Counted from the stretch's first letter, positions 24,568-32,655 are shown. The stretch is 38,935 bases of DNA from Ferrovibrio sp036381655 (GCF_036381655.1 NZ_DASVCJ010000081.1:1-38935); one strand, 5' to 3'. Program-made: numbers and translations. The notes: generated by a model from the letters alone, not told the origin.

Positions 24568-26097
24568 ATGCTGACGCTCAAGCGCATCGCCATCGACACC
24601 CATCGCGAAAGCATCGCCTATCTGAGCCGCGATTGCCCGCTGTACCGCGCCGAGGAATTCCTGGCGCTGGCCAAGGTCGAAGTGACCGCGCGCGAGGATC
24701 GCGGCAGCGGACCGGGCAACGGACCGGGCAGCGGCCTGCGGCTGCCGGCGGTGCTGAACATCGTCGACGATCCGCATCTGCTCGGCGCCAACGAGCTTGG
24801 CCTGTCGGAGGAGGCCTTCCGCCTGTTCGGCCAGCCGGAGGGCATGCCGGTCTGGATCGATCATCCCAAGCCGGTCGAAAGCCTGGATTGCGTGCGCGCC
24901 AAGATTCAGGGCCGCGTGCTGTCGCAGGCCGAATACAACGCCGTCATCCGCGACGTCGCCGCCCGGCGCTATTCCAAGATGGAGATCGCCGCCTTCCTGG
25001 TCGGCTGCGCCAGCTTCATGACCGCGGCCGAGGTGCTGAGCCTGACGCGCGCCATGGCCAATGTCGGCCACAAGCTCGACTGGGACCACAGGCCGGTGGT
25101 CGACAAGCATTGCATCGGCGGCATCCCGGGCAACCGCACCTCGATGATCGTGGTGCCGATCGTCATCGCGCATGGCCTGACGATCCCGAAAACCTCCTCG
25201 CGCGCCATCACCTCGCCGGCCGGCACGGCGGATACGATGGAAGTGCTGGCCCGCGTCGATATCGGCACCGACGAGATGCGCGCCATCGTGGAAAAGACCG
25301 GCGGCTGCCTGATCTGGGGCGGGCGCGTCAATCTCTCGCCGGCCGACGACGTGCTGATCACCGTCGAACGGCCGCTCGGCATCGACACGCGCGAGCAGAT
25401 GGTCGCCTCGATCCTGTCGAAGAAGGTCACGGCGGGCGCGCGCCATCTGGTGCTCGACATTCCGGTCGGGCCGACCGCCAAGGTGCGCAGCCGCGCGGAT
25501 GCCGTGCGCCTGCGCAAGCTGTTCGAATACGTCGCCGGCGAACTCGGCCTGCCGATCGAGATCGTCATCACCGAGGGCCTCGAGCCGATCGGCCGCGGCA
25601 TCGGGCCGATCCTGGAGGCGCGCGACGTGCTCGCCGTCCTGCGCAACGAGCCGGGCGCGCCGGCGGATCTGCGCGAACGCGCGCTGCTGCTCGCCGGCCA
25701 GCTGATCGAGGCCGATCCGGCGGTGCGCGGCGGCCAGGGCATGCGCCGCGCGCGCGAGCTGCTGCAATCCGGCGCCGCCCTGCGCGCGATGGAACGCCTG
25801 ATCGAGGCGCAGGGGCCGAGCAGCCTGGCGCTGGTGCCGGGACCGCTCGGCTACGACGTGCCGGCGCCGCAGGACGGCGTTGTGCAGTCGATCGACTGCC
25901 TGCGCATGGCGCGCATCGCCCGGCTGGCCGGCGCGCCGGCCTTCAAGGGCGCCGGGCTCGACCTGTTCAGGAAGACCGGCGAGACCGTGCGCAAGGGCGA
26001 GCCGCTCTATCGCATCCATGCCGGCCTGCAAAGCGATCTTGGCTTCGCCGCCGACCTCGCCGGGCGCGACAACGGCTACGTCATCGCGGCGACATGA
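24568..26097 (+). CDS. AMP/thymidine phosphorylase-like enzyme
   Basis: A 509-residue member of the long nucleoside phosphorylase group, which includes archaeal AMP phosphorylase (NMP + phosphate to ribose-1,5-bisphosphate + base) and bacterial 'putative thymidine phosphorylases'. Features: an N-terminal ~90-residue domain absent from DeoA, then YSKMEIAAFLVGCASF, the phosphate loop KHCIGGIPGNRTSM, SSRAITSPAGTADTMEVL and a C-terminal DYGVV-like region. KHxIGG-PGN-TS matches the AMP phosphorylase pattern more than DeoA (KHSTGGVGD). Bacterial members are poorly characterised. A 12-bp repeat inserts GSGPGNGPGSG at residues ~46-56. Partner genes are DUF1003 and a beta-CASP RNase. Confidence 0.88.
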   Translation: MLTLKRIAIDTHRESIAYLSRDCPLYRAEEFLALAKVEVTAREDRGSGPGNGPGSGLRLPAVLNIVDDPHLLGANELGLSEEAFRLFGQPEGMPVWIDHPKPVESLDCVRAKIQGRVLSQAEYNAVIRDVAARRYSKMEIAAFLVGCASFMTAAEVLSLTRAMANVGHKLDWDHRPVVDKHCIGGIPGNRTSMIVVPIVIAHGLTIPKTSSRAITSPAGTADTMEVLARVDIGTDEMRAIVEKTGGCLIWGGRVNLSPADDVLITVERPLGIDTREQMVASILSKKVTAGARHLVLDIPVGPTAKVRSRADAVRLRKLFEYVAGELGLPIEIVITEGLEPIGRGIGPILEARDVLAVLRNEPGAPADLRERALLLAGQLIEADPAVRGGQGMRRARELLQSGAALRAMERLIEAQGPSSLALVPGPLGYDVPAPQDGVVQSIDCLRMARIARLAGAPAFKGAGLDLFRKTGETVRKGEPLYRIHAGLQSDLGFAADLAGRDNGYVIAAT

Positions 26098-26134
26098 GCG
26101 CGGCTGAAACGGTGCACGGAGAAGAAGGACGCCC

Positions 26135-27757
26135 ATGCCCCTGACCCTTTCCTTCCACGGCGCCGCCGGCACGGTGACCGGCTCCTGCTACCGGCTGGAG
26201 ATCGGCAGCAAGGCCATCCTGATCGATTGCGGCCTGTATCAGGGCGACAAGACGCTGAAGGAGCTGAACTACAAGCCCTGGCCCTTCGATCCGCGCGGCA
26301 TTGCCGCGCTGCTGCTGACGCATGCGCATATCGACCATAGCGGCCTGATCCCCAAGCTGTTCAAGGCGGGCTATGCCGGCCCGGTGCTCTGCACCGAAGG
26401 CAGCGCCGATCTGCTGCGCTGGATGCTGCCCGATTCCGGCGGCATCCAGGAGATGGAGGTGGAGAAGCTGAACCGGCGCAACCTGCGCCGCGGCAGAAGC
26501 GCCGTGCAGCCGATCTACACCGAGCAGGATGCGCAGGATGCGCTCAAGCTGCTGCAGGCCCGCGATTACGAAAGCTGGTTCGACGTCATCCCCGGCGTCA
26601 GGGCGCGCATGTGGAATGCCGGCCATATCCTCGGCGCCGCCTCCATCGAACTGGCCGTCGAGACCGGCGAGACGAGTCCGATGCGGCTGCTGTTCTCCGG
26701 CGATATCGGGCCGGAGCACAAGGCCCTGCAGCATGGTCCGGATGCGCCCTGCGATCTCGACCTGGTGGTGATGGAATCGACCTATGGCGGCCGGCCGCGG
26801 CCCAAGCTCGACGCCGCCGCGCGCCGCGCCGTGCTGGCCGGCGAAGTGAGCGCGGCGCTCGATGCCGGCGGCAACCTGATCATCCCCGCCTTCGCGGTCG
26901 AGCGCACCCAGGAGCTGCTGGCCGATCTGGCCAAGCTGATGGCCGACGGCACCGTCAGGCGCGTGCCGGTGATCGTCGATTCGCCGCTGGCGCTGCATAT
27001 CACCAATGTCTTCGCCAAGTATCTGCACGAGGCGAACGGCCTGCGCGCGGCGACCGGAAATCCCTTCGCGGGCGGCAGCCTGCATTTCACCCGCAGCGTA
27101 GCGGAAAGCATGCAGATCGAGCAGATCACCGGCGGCGCCATCATCATCGCCGCCAGCGGCATGTGCGAGGCGGGCCGCATCCGCCATCATCTGAAGAACA
27201 ATCTCTGGCGGCCGAATGCGACCGTCCTGCTGGTCGGCTATCAGGCGCCGGGCACGCTCGGGCGCTTCCTGGAAGACGGCGAGCGCGCCGTGCGCATCCA
27301 GGGCGACGAAGTGCTGGTGCGCGCCAATGTGAAGAAACTGGAAATCTATTCCGGCCATGCCGATCACGACGAATTGCTCGACTGGCTGCGCGAACGGGCG
27401 CCGGTGCGCCGCGGCCTGATGCTGACCCATGGCGATCTCGACTCGATCGGCATGCTGCGCGCGGCCATCGCGCAATGGACAAAAAGCGATTGGAAGGGCG
27501 CGGCGCCGCTCGTCGTTGCGCCGCGGCTGGACGAAACCTACAGCCTGCTTGGCGCGCATCCCCGGCTGCTGCGCGCCGCCCGGCCGCAGGCGGCGCGCCG
27601 GCTCGACCGCTACAGCGAAGCCGAGGCGCTGGCCGGCCATGACTGGCATAACGATTACGCCCGGCTGATGCTGCGGATGCAGCAGCAGTTGCGCGACGCG
27701 AAAACCGACGCCGAACGCCGGCGGCTTCTGAAGAAGATGCAGCGCGCGCTGGGGTGA
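26135..27757 (+). CDS. beta-CASP metallo-beta-lactamase RNA-processing nuclease
   Basis: A 540-residue MBL-fold, beta-CASP protein related to CPSF73/YSH1-type RNases ('RNA specificity domain'). Zinc motifs: LLTHAHIDHSGLIPKL, NAGHILGAASIEL and FSGDIG. Beta-CASP motifs: A in VVMESTYGG, B in ASGMCEAGRIRHHL, C in YSGHADHDELLDWL. The C-terminal ~60 residues are basic and helical. GGAGAAGAAGGA precedes the ATG. Endo- or 5'-exonuclease activity on RNA is likely. It is 37 bases downstream of the phosphorylase gene, suggesting linked RNA decay and nucleotide salvage (inference). A REP-like hairpin lies after its stop. Confidence 0.92.
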   Translation: MPLTLSFHGAAGTVTGSCYRLEIGSKAILIDCGLYQGDKTLKELNYKPWPFDPRGIAALLLTHAHIDHSGLIPKLFKAGYAGPVLCTEGSADLLRWMLPDSGGIQEMEVEKLNRRNLRRGRSAVQPIYTEQDAQDALKLLQARDYESWFDVIPGVRARMWNAGHILGAASIELAVETGETSPMRLLFSGDIGPEHKALQHGPDAPCDLDLVVMESTYGGRPRPKLDAAARRAVLAGEVSAALDAGGNLIIPAFAVERTQELLADLAKLMADGTVRRVPVIVDSPLALHITNVFAKYLHEANGLRAATGNPFAGGSLHFTRSVAESMQIEQITGGAIIIAASGMCEAGRIRHHLKNNLWRPNATVLLVGYQAPGTLGRFLEDGERAVRIQGDEVLVRANVKKLEIYSGHADHDELLDWLRERAPVRRGLMLTHGDLDSIGMLRAAIAQWTKSDWKGAAPLVVAPRLDETYSLLGAHPRLLRAARPQAARRLDRYSEAEALAGHDWHNDYARLMLRMQQQLRDAKTDAERRRLLKKMQRALG

Positions 27758-27800
27758 GGATTCAGGCGCCCAGGCTGCCATATGGAAGTCCCAATGAGCA

Positions 27801-27827
27801 TCATGGCCGGGCTTGTCCCGGCCATGA
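27801..27827. repeat. REP-like perfect hairpin
   Basis: TCATGGCCGGG and CCCGGCCATGA are perfect 11-bp arms with a CTTGT loop. The GGCCGGGCTTGTCCCGGCC core is a common dispersed intergenic element in alphaproteobacteria. It sits between two convergent genes and may end both transcripts. Confidence 0.75.
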
Positions 27828-27840
27828 CAGCTTGGCGGAC

Positions 27841-28130
27841 TTAAGCTTCCGGCAGCTGGTCCGGCCAAAGCTGTGCGCCGTGCAATGGGCGCAGGATGCG
27901 AACCGCATCGCTGCTGATGCAGTAGGCTGCAATATAGGGCGTATGGTTGATCACAAGCTCGCGCGTGCCTTCGATGCGTCCGGGACGGCCGCTCTCGGGA
28001 AACGCTGCCAGCAATTCGATCTGCTCGCCGATCCGTTCCTCGAGCGCTACGGCCGCGTGCGGATTGTCTTGTTCGATGTAGTCGAAAATCCTGTCCCGGT
28101 CCTCGCCAGAGGCGACCATTCCAGCTTCAT
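27841..28130 (-). pseudogene. RelE/ParE-family toxin, probably frameshifted near its start
   Basis: The body of the protein, DRDRIFDYIEQDNPHAAVALEE onward through SGRPGRIEGTRELVINHTPYIAAY, RILRPLHGAQLWP, is a standard RelE/ParE toxin. From the best-placed ATG (28128-28130), eight bases after the antitoxin stop, translation gives MKLEWSPLA, the family's normal N-terminus, but in a different frame. Adding one G near 28104 would join them as PLAEDRDRIF. As it stands, the body can only start at ATG 28117-28119 (MVASGEDRDR, 92 residues), which loses the first beta strand. Most likely an inactivated toxin, or a sequencing error. Type II pair with the RelB-like gene. Confidence 0.75.
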
Positions 28131-28139
28131 GCGCTCGGG

Positions 28140-28433
28140 TCAGCCGCGCTTGAGGGCCGCCGCGCGGCGCTTGGCAAAATGGGCTTTCACCTCGTCCTGC
28201 GGCAGAGCCGGGCGCAGATCTTCGAGCGCCTCCTGCACCTTCGCCCTGAACCAGGCATCGTGGGCGGCTGGGTCGGTGGCCAGACCGGCCGGCAGCGTTC
28301 CTTCCGTGGCCACGCGCGTCAGCAGGATGCGTATGGCATCCGAAACGGTCAGCCCCATAGTCTCGAGCACCACCGCCGCGCGCTCTTTCACATCGGCATC
28401 GATACGGGCCTGCACCAGCGCGTTGCTCGCCAT
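28140..28433 (-). CDS. RelB/DinJ-family antitoxin
   Basis: A 97-residue antitoxin. The N-terminal ribbon-helix-helix is MASNALVQARIDADVKERAAVVLETMGLTVSDAIRILLTRV; the C-terminal half (AWFRAKVQEALEDLRPALP) is helical and would wrap the toxin. GAGGGA lies six bases before the chosen ATG. A longer in-frame start exists but would put a palindrome inside the coding region. It neutralises the product of the next gene and should repress the operon. Confidence 0.88.
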   Translation of the reverse strand: MASNALVQARIDADVKERAAVVLETMGLTVSDAIRILLTRVATEGTLPAGLATDPAAHDAWFRAKVQEALEDLRPALPQDEVKAHFAKRRAAALKRG

Positions 28434-28450
28434 GAAACGATCCCTCGTCT

Positions 28451-28490
28451 GCGTGGATGAACGCACGCAGGCATTGGAATTCATTTGAAT
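28451..28490. promoter_or_regulatory. antitoxin operator candidates
   Basis: Two dyads upstream of the antitoxin start: GCGT-N6-ACGC (28451-28464) and ATTCA-TT-TGAAT (28479-28490). Ribbon-helix-helix antitoxins bind short palindromes like these near their own promoters. No clear -35/-10 is assigned. Confidence 0.4.
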
Positions 28491-28541
28491 GACGACTTCC
28501 ACCCGCGTTGCGGCACCGGCCTGCATGGCCCGCGCCGGACC

Positions 28542-28760
28542 TCACCCCCGCCAGAAAGGCCTGCTTGCCTCGCGCAGGGCGTCGGCGCGGCTCAGGCCCA
28601 TATCCTTCAGATAAATGTCGCTCAATTCGGCGAGCTGGCCGCGTTCGCGCGCCCGGCGCTGCCAGGCAAGCAGGCCGCCGATGCGGGCAGCCAGCAGCCG
28701 CGCCAATGCCTTCGGCTGGTAATCCGGGAAAAACCGGTAAGCGATCCGAGCCTGTGCCAT
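28542..28760 (-). CDS. DUF1127 small protein
   Basis: A 72-residue Arg-rich protein with the DUF1127 motif at the C-terminus (ERGQLAELSDIYLKDMGLSRADAL). Small DUF1127 proteins in alphaproteobacteria bind RNA or influence phosphate, carbon and stress responses. The ATG has weak spacing to its ribosome site. It is divergent from a GcvA-like LysR gene, a recurrent arrangement in this class, so LysR control is likely. Confidence 0.88.
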   Translation of the reverse strand: MAQARIAYRFFPDYQPKALARLLAARIGGLLAWQRRARERGQLAELSDIYLKDMGLSRADALREASRPFWRG

Positions 28761-28840
28761 GTCATCCTCCGGTGAGGGCCGATCGTTGCGGGGCGAGACT
28801 TAGGCGTTTCGGGCTTGCCGGACAAACGACGATTCCTCAT

Positions 28841-28861
28841 ATTCGAATAAGCTGAACTAAT
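28841..28861. promoter_or_regulatory. LysR-box candidate
   Basis: ATTCG-N11-CTAAT, arms matching at four of five positions, lies 13 bases before the GcvA-like start and 81 bases from the DUF1127 start. The spacing and partial dyad fit a LysR T-N11-A site. Confidence 0.4.
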
Positions 28862-28873
28862 GCGAGGAGAGGC

Positions 28874-29857
28874 ATGGCCCGGCATCTGCCGCCGCTGAAC
28901 GCGCTGCGCGTCTTCGAAGCCGCGGCGCGGCATCTGTCCTTCACCAAGGCGGCGGCGGAGCTGAACGTCACGCAGGCGGCGGTCAGCCATCAGGTGAAGC
29001 TGCTGGAAGACGTGCTGGGCGCGCCGCTGTTCCGCCGCTTCAACCGCCGCCTGGTGCTGACCGAGGCGGGGCAGGCCTATTGGCCGGATCTGCGCAACGC
29101 CTTCGATCAGATCGACCTCGCCACCAGGCGGCTCAACCGCCGCAGCGGGCCGCAGCAATTGCGCATCAGCACGCTGCAGAGCTTCGCGGCGAAATTCCTG
29201 GTGCCGCGCATACCGCGCTTCCAGGCGCGGCATCCGAAGATCGAGCTGATGATCTCGACCTCGCCGCTGCAGGTCGATTTCGCGCGCGACGATTTCGATC
29301 TCGCCATCCGGCTCGGCGGCGGCCGCTATCCCGGCCTTTATGTCGAGCATCTGATGGACGACTACGCCTTCCCGGTCTGCGCGCCGCAGCTGCTCGCCGG
29401 CCGGCATCCGCTACGCCGGCCGCAGGACCTGAAATTCCACACGCTGCTGCACGATACCGCGGTGCTGCCCGAGGAAAAGGCGCCGACCTGGGAGAACTGG
29501 CTGCAGCAGGCCGGCGTGCCGGATATCGATACCATGCGCGGCAGCGGCTATAGCGACACGTCGATGGCGATCCAGGCCGCCGTGGCCGGGCAGGGCGTGG
29601 CGATGGGCCGCCGCGCGCTGGTGATCGAGGAACTGGCCGCCGGCCATCTGGTGCAGCCTTTCGGCCCGGTGGTGAAGAACCGTTTTTCGTATTATCTCGT
29701 CTGCCCGAAGGCCAATGCGCAGGGCCGCCTCGTCGCCGCCTTCCGCGACTGGCTGGTCGAGGAGATCGCACAGGCCGGCCTGAACGGGCCAGACCAGAAG
29801 AAGCCTGGCCTGAAGAAGCCGGCAGCGAAAGGAGGCCGGCCGAATGGGCGGGCGTGA
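28874..29857 (+). CDS. GcvA-like LysR-family regulator
   Basis: A 327-residue LysR-type transcription factor of the GcvA group. The helix-turn-helix is LPPLNALRVFEAAARHLSFT, ELNVTQAAVSHQVKLLEDVLG, LFRRFNRRLVLTEAG; the effector domain follows from LRISTLQSFAAKFLVPRI with the group-typical SPLQVDFARDDFDLAIRLGGG. The last ~25 residues (Lys/Pro-rich) are an extra tail. The gene starts after GAGGAGAGG and its 3' end overlaps the NnrS start by 14 bases. Despite the name, the target is more likely the divergent DUF1127 gene than glycine cleavage. Confidence 0.92.
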   Translation: MARHLPPLNALRVFEAAARHLSFTKAAAELNVTQAAVSHQVKLLEDVLGAPLFRRFNRRLVLTEAGQAYWPDLRNAFDQIDLATRRLNRRSGPQQLRISTLQSFAAKFLVPRIPRFQARHPKIELMISTSPLQVDFARDDFDLAIRLGGGRYPGLYVEHLMDDYAFPVCAPQLLAGRHPLRRPQDLKFHTLLHDTAVLPEEKAPTWENWLQQAGVPDIDTMRGSGYSDTSMAIQAAVAGQGVAMGRRALVIEELAAGHLVQPFGPVVKNRFSYYLVCPKANAQGRLVAAFRDWLVEEIAQAGLNGPDQKKPGLKKPAAKGGRPNGRA

Positions 29858-30911
29858 CGGGATGGGCATGCAGCGCCTGCCGGTGCACCGGCTGTACTTC
29901 GCCGGCGCCAGCATACAGGGCCTGCTTTCGGTGGGCTTGTGGATCTTCGCGCGGCCGGCGGGCGTGCCGGCCTTTCTGTGGCATGGCCATGAGCTGGTCT
30001 TTGGCTATGCGATGGCGGTGATCGCCGGCTTCCTGTTCACGCGCACCGGCGAGAGGACGGCGCTGTTCGTGCTGCTGCTCTGGGCGGCAGCGCGCCTGGC
30101 CTGGCTGCTGGATTACGGCGGCCTGCCGGCAGCCCTGCTGTCGCCGGCGGCGACGCTGGCCATCGCCGCGATCGCGGCGCAGGGCTTCCTGCGCGGCATC
30201 AAGCGCGGACAGAATGCGCCCTTTCCGCTGCTGCTGCTGGCCTTGGCGGCGGGCGATGTGCTGGCCCAGACAGCGCTGGCGCGCGGCGGCGTGCTGCTCG
30301 GGCTGTTCGCCGCGGTGATCCTGATCGTGGTGATGGGCGGGCGCATCGCCGGCGCCGCCCTGTCCGGCCTGGTGCAGCGCGCCGGCGGCGCGCGCATCGC
30401 GCCGGAGCTGGTGCTGGAAAAACTGGTCCTGCTGGCGCTGGCGCTGAGCGGCCTGGCCATCGCGGCCGATGCGCCGGCCGTTGCGACGGCGCCCTGCGCG
30501 GCGGCGGCGGGCGGGTTGATGCTCTGGCGCATGCGGCGCTGGATCGGCGCGCTGGCCCTGGCCGGCGCCGAGCTGCGCGCCCTGGCGGCGGGCCAGGTTT
30601 TCATTGCGCTCGGCCTCGTCGGCAGCGCGCTGAATGCGCTCGCCGCCCTGTGGCCGAGCAGCGCGCCGCTGCATCTGATCACCGTCGGCGGCATCGGCCT
30701 GACCACCGTGACCATGATGCTCAAGACGGCGGCGCAGCGCGAGCGCAGGGCGCCGCCCGATGGCGCGATCGCGGTGGCGGCGATCTGCATGGGACTGGCG
30801 GCGGTGCTGCGTGCCGCCGGCGATGCCGCGCCGGCGATCGCCTATTCCCTCGCCGCGCTGCTATGGATGGCGGCGCTGGCGATCTGCCTCATCGCGCTGA
30901 ACAGGAAATAG
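29844..30911 (+). CDS. nnrS: NnrS-family membrane protein
   Basis: A 355-residue protein with about ten to twelve membrane helices. The NnrS signature is WHGHELVFGYAMAVIAGFLFTRTG; later HLITVGGIGLTTVTMMLKTAAQR matches the conserved C-terminal motif. NnrS is a heme/copper-containing protein that helps cells survive nitric oxide stress during denitrification. The start overlaps the LysR gene end by 14 bases, giving possible coupled translation. It opens a run of nitrogen-oxide accessory genes. Confidence 0.88.
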   Translation: MGGRDGMGMQRLPVHRLYFAGASIQGLLSVGLWIFARPAGVPAFLWHGHELVFGYAMAVIAGFLFTRTGERTALFVLLLWAAARLAWLLDYGGLPAALLSPAATLAIAAIAAQGFLRGIKRGQNAPFPLLLLALAAGDVLAQTALARGGVLLGLFAAVILIVVMGGRIAGAALSGLVQRAGGARIAPELVLEKLVLLALALSGLAIAADAPAVATAPCAAAAGGLMLWRMRRWIGALALAGAELRALAAGQVFIALGLVGSALNALAALWPSSAPLHLITVGGIGLTTVTMMLKTAAQRERRAPPDGAIAVAAICMGLAAVLRAAGDAAPAIAYSLAALLWMAALAICLIALNRK

Positions 30912-31052
30912 GCGTGTCCCGCGAAGCCGCCCGGGCCCGGCGATGCGCAAGAGGTATGGCGCAACAGGAAAAAACCGGCCGCCGCACGGACCGCACGCCT
31001 AGCGAGGGAGTTGACGGTGCGCGCGGGCGGCCGGGCCGTCGCGAGGTAACGC

Positions 31053-31499
31053 TTAGCGGCTGGCAACCTGGCTTTCGTCGAACAGTTCGGCAAAGACCTG
31101 CTTGGCCTTGCCCGGATGCTTCACCGCCTTGGCGGCGCTGATATTGTCAGGCTTGCCGACCACCACGAGGCTGACCATGCCCATGCCGTAATGCGGCTTG
31201 CACTTGAAGCCGTAGACGCCGGGCTTGTCGAATTTCACCGTGACTTCCTCGTTCGGCTTGCCATGCACCTCGGCGGCGCCGGCCGGCGCCATGCCGGGAA
31301 TGGTCTCGACATTGTGGCCCTTGCTGACGGGCACGAATTTCACGGCGTCGCCGGGGTTGATCTTCACCAGGGCGGGCTCGAACACCATCATGCCCTTGGC
31401 GCCCTTATCCAGCATCTTGACCTCGACGTCCGCCGCCGAGGCGATGCCGGCGGCCAGAACGAGCGCCAGGGCGGCGGCGAGGGCCAGACTTTTGCGCAT
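31053..31499 (-). CDS. pseudoazurin (type 1 copper protein)
   Basis: Periplasmic blue copper electron carrier, usually donor to copper nitrite reductase or N2O reductase. A 22-residue signal peptide ends ASA before ADVEVKMLDKG; the mature protein has the copper ligands His40 (KGHNVETIPG), Cys78, His81 and Met86 (FKCKPHYGMGM). GGAG lies six bases before the ATG. A TTG-N8-CAA box sits 85 bases upstream, placing it in the Dnr/NnrR-type regulon encoded next door. The matching reductase is not in the window. Confidence 0.94.
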   Translation of the reverse strand: MRKSLALAAALALVLAAGIASAADVEVKMLDKGAKGMMVFEPALVKINPGDAVKFVPVSKGHNVETIPGMAPAGAAEVHGKPNEEVTVKFDKPGVYGFKCKPHYGMGMVSLVVVGKPDNISAAKAVKHPGKAKQVFAELFDESQVASR

Positions 31500-31583
31500 G
31501 TCACACTCCATGGTTCGATGTCGTAAGCGGCCGAGCGGTGCCGGCGTCACGGCGACTTCTAGCCGGGCGGCGCCGGCGCCACT

Positions 31584-31597
31584 TTGCGCCATGACAA
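31584..31597. promoter_or_regulatory. FNR/Dnr-type box, pseudoazurin-regulator intergenic
   Basis: TTG-CGCCATGA-CAA fits TTG-N8-CAA exactly, extended to TTTG...CAAA. It lies 85 bases before the pseudoazurin ATG and 96 bases before the Crp/Fnr gene, able to serve either. Confidence 0.6.
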
Positions 31598-31692
31598 ATT
31601 CGCCGCGATTTTTGCCGTTACGGCCGATATCCGCGGCCGCGCCCCGGCTCGCGTCGCTGGCCGGACGGGCCGCAGCCTGCTAATTTCCCGGC

Positions 31693-32403
31693 ATGCCTGC
31701 GCTCGACCCCTCTCTCGTGGCCCATCTGCCGCTGTTTCGCGCCTTCAGCCGCGAGCAGTTGAAGGACCTGCTGGGCGGTGCGACGTCGCGCCGCTATGCC
31801 AAGGGCAGCAACGTGTTCGAGCAGGATGCGCCGGCGCATTCCTTCTTCGTGCTGCTCGACGGCCGGCTGCGTGTCGTCAAGATCACGCCGGACGGCCAGC
31901 AGGTGGTGGTGCGCTATATCACGCCCGGCGAGATTTTCGGCATCGCCATGGCGATCGGCCGCGACAGCTATCCGGCGACGGCGACCGCGGTGGTCGACAG
32001 CGTGGCGCTGGCCTGGCCGTCGCCGCTCTGGCCGCAGCTCGTCGCCAAATACCCGATGCTGGCCACCAGCACGATGCAGACCCTGGGCGGCCGGCTGCAG
32101 GAGACCCAGACCCGCGTGGTCGAGATGTCGACCGAGGAGGTCGAACGCCGCGTCGCCCATGCCCTGCTGCGGCTGGCGCAGCAATCGGGCAAGAAGGTGG
32201 AGCGGGGCATCGAGATCGATTTTCCGATCAGCCGCCAGGACATCGCCGAGATGACCGGCACGACCCTGCATACGGTGAGCCGCATCCTGAGCGCCTGGGA
32301 GGATCGCGGGCTGGTGGAAGGCGGGCGCCAGCGCATTGTGCTGAAGGATGCGCATCGGCTGTTCATGCTGGCGGAGGGCCAGTCCGGGGATCGGCCGGGC
32401 TGA
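31693..32403 (+). CDS. Crp/Fnr-family regulator, Dnr/NnrR type
   Basis: A 236-residue Crp/Fnr regulator. The cyclic-nucleotide-binding-like barrel spans residues ~10-130 (HSFFVLLDGRLRVVKITPDGQQVVVRYITPGE); the C-terminal helix-turn-helix is FPISRQDIAEMTGTTLHTVSRILSAWEDRG. There is no N-terminal cysteine cluster, so it is not an oxygen-sensing Fnr; Dnr and NnrR members sense NO through heme. Its position among NnrS, pseudoazurin and three TTG-N8-CAA boxes supports that. The last 41 bases overlap the convergent DUF1858 gene. Confidence 0.9.
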   Translation: MPALDPSLVAHLPLFRAFSREQLKDLLGGATSRRYAKGSNVFEQDAPAHSFFVLLDGRLRVVKITPDGQQVVVRYITPGEIFGIAMAIGRDSYPATATAVVDSVALAWPSPLWPQLVAKYPMLATSTMQTLGGRLQETQTRVVEMSTEEVERRVAHALLRLAQQSGKKVERGIEIDFPISRQDIAEMTGTTLHTVSRILSAWEDRGLVEGGRQRIVLKDAHRLFMLAEGQSGDRPG

Positions 32404-32590
32404 TACTGCGCCGCAAGGCCGCCAGGAACGCCTCTTGGTCGACCTGGTGCTCGCGGCAGGCATCGGCGATGCTGTGGAAGCAGGCGATCGGACAGCCGAC
32501 GCAGCGCAGCCGGAAATCGAGAAACACCCGGATCGTGCCCGGCCAGCGCCGCATCACTTCCTCCACGGTCCAGTCCTCGCTGATCGCCAT
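32363..32590 (-). CDS. DUF1858 small redox protein
   Basis: A 75-residue protein with the DUF1858 core: TVEEVMRRWPGTIRVFLDF, then LRCVGCPIACFHSIADACREH, with two to three cysteines in a CVGCPIAC pattern suited to a redox or metal site. The family often occurs beside hybrid-cluster protein or NO-detoxification genes. Its 3' end overlaps the Crp/Fnr gene by 41 bases on the opposite strand. A perfect TTG-N8-CAA palindrome lies 52 bases upstream. Confidence 0.85.
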   Translation of the reverse strand: MAISEDWTVEEVMRRWPGTIRVFLDFRLRCVGCPIACFHSIADACREHQVDQEAFLAALRRSISPADPRTGPPPA

Positions 32591-32607
32591 CGCACGCTCC
32601 TCGAAAC

Positions 32608-32621
32608 TTGACGCAGTTTAA
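32608..32621. promoter_or_regulatory. degenerate FNR-type box
   Basis: TTGAC-N4-TTTAA resembles FNR/Dnr sites but matches in only one half. It is 18 bases before the DUF1858 ATG and may contribute weakly or be chance. Confidence 0.3.
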
Positions 32622-32641
32622 CGATGGCGGCGACTGCGTCT

Positions 32642-32655
32642 TTGCGCCGGCGCAA
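32642..32655. promoter_or_regulatory. FNR/Dnr-type box, perfect palindrome
   Basis: TTGCGCCGGCGCAA is a perfect 14-bp palindrome fitting TTG-N8-CAA. It lies 52 bases upstream of DUF1858 and 98 bases upstream of the MIP18-like gene, so it could control both. Confidence 0.65.
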
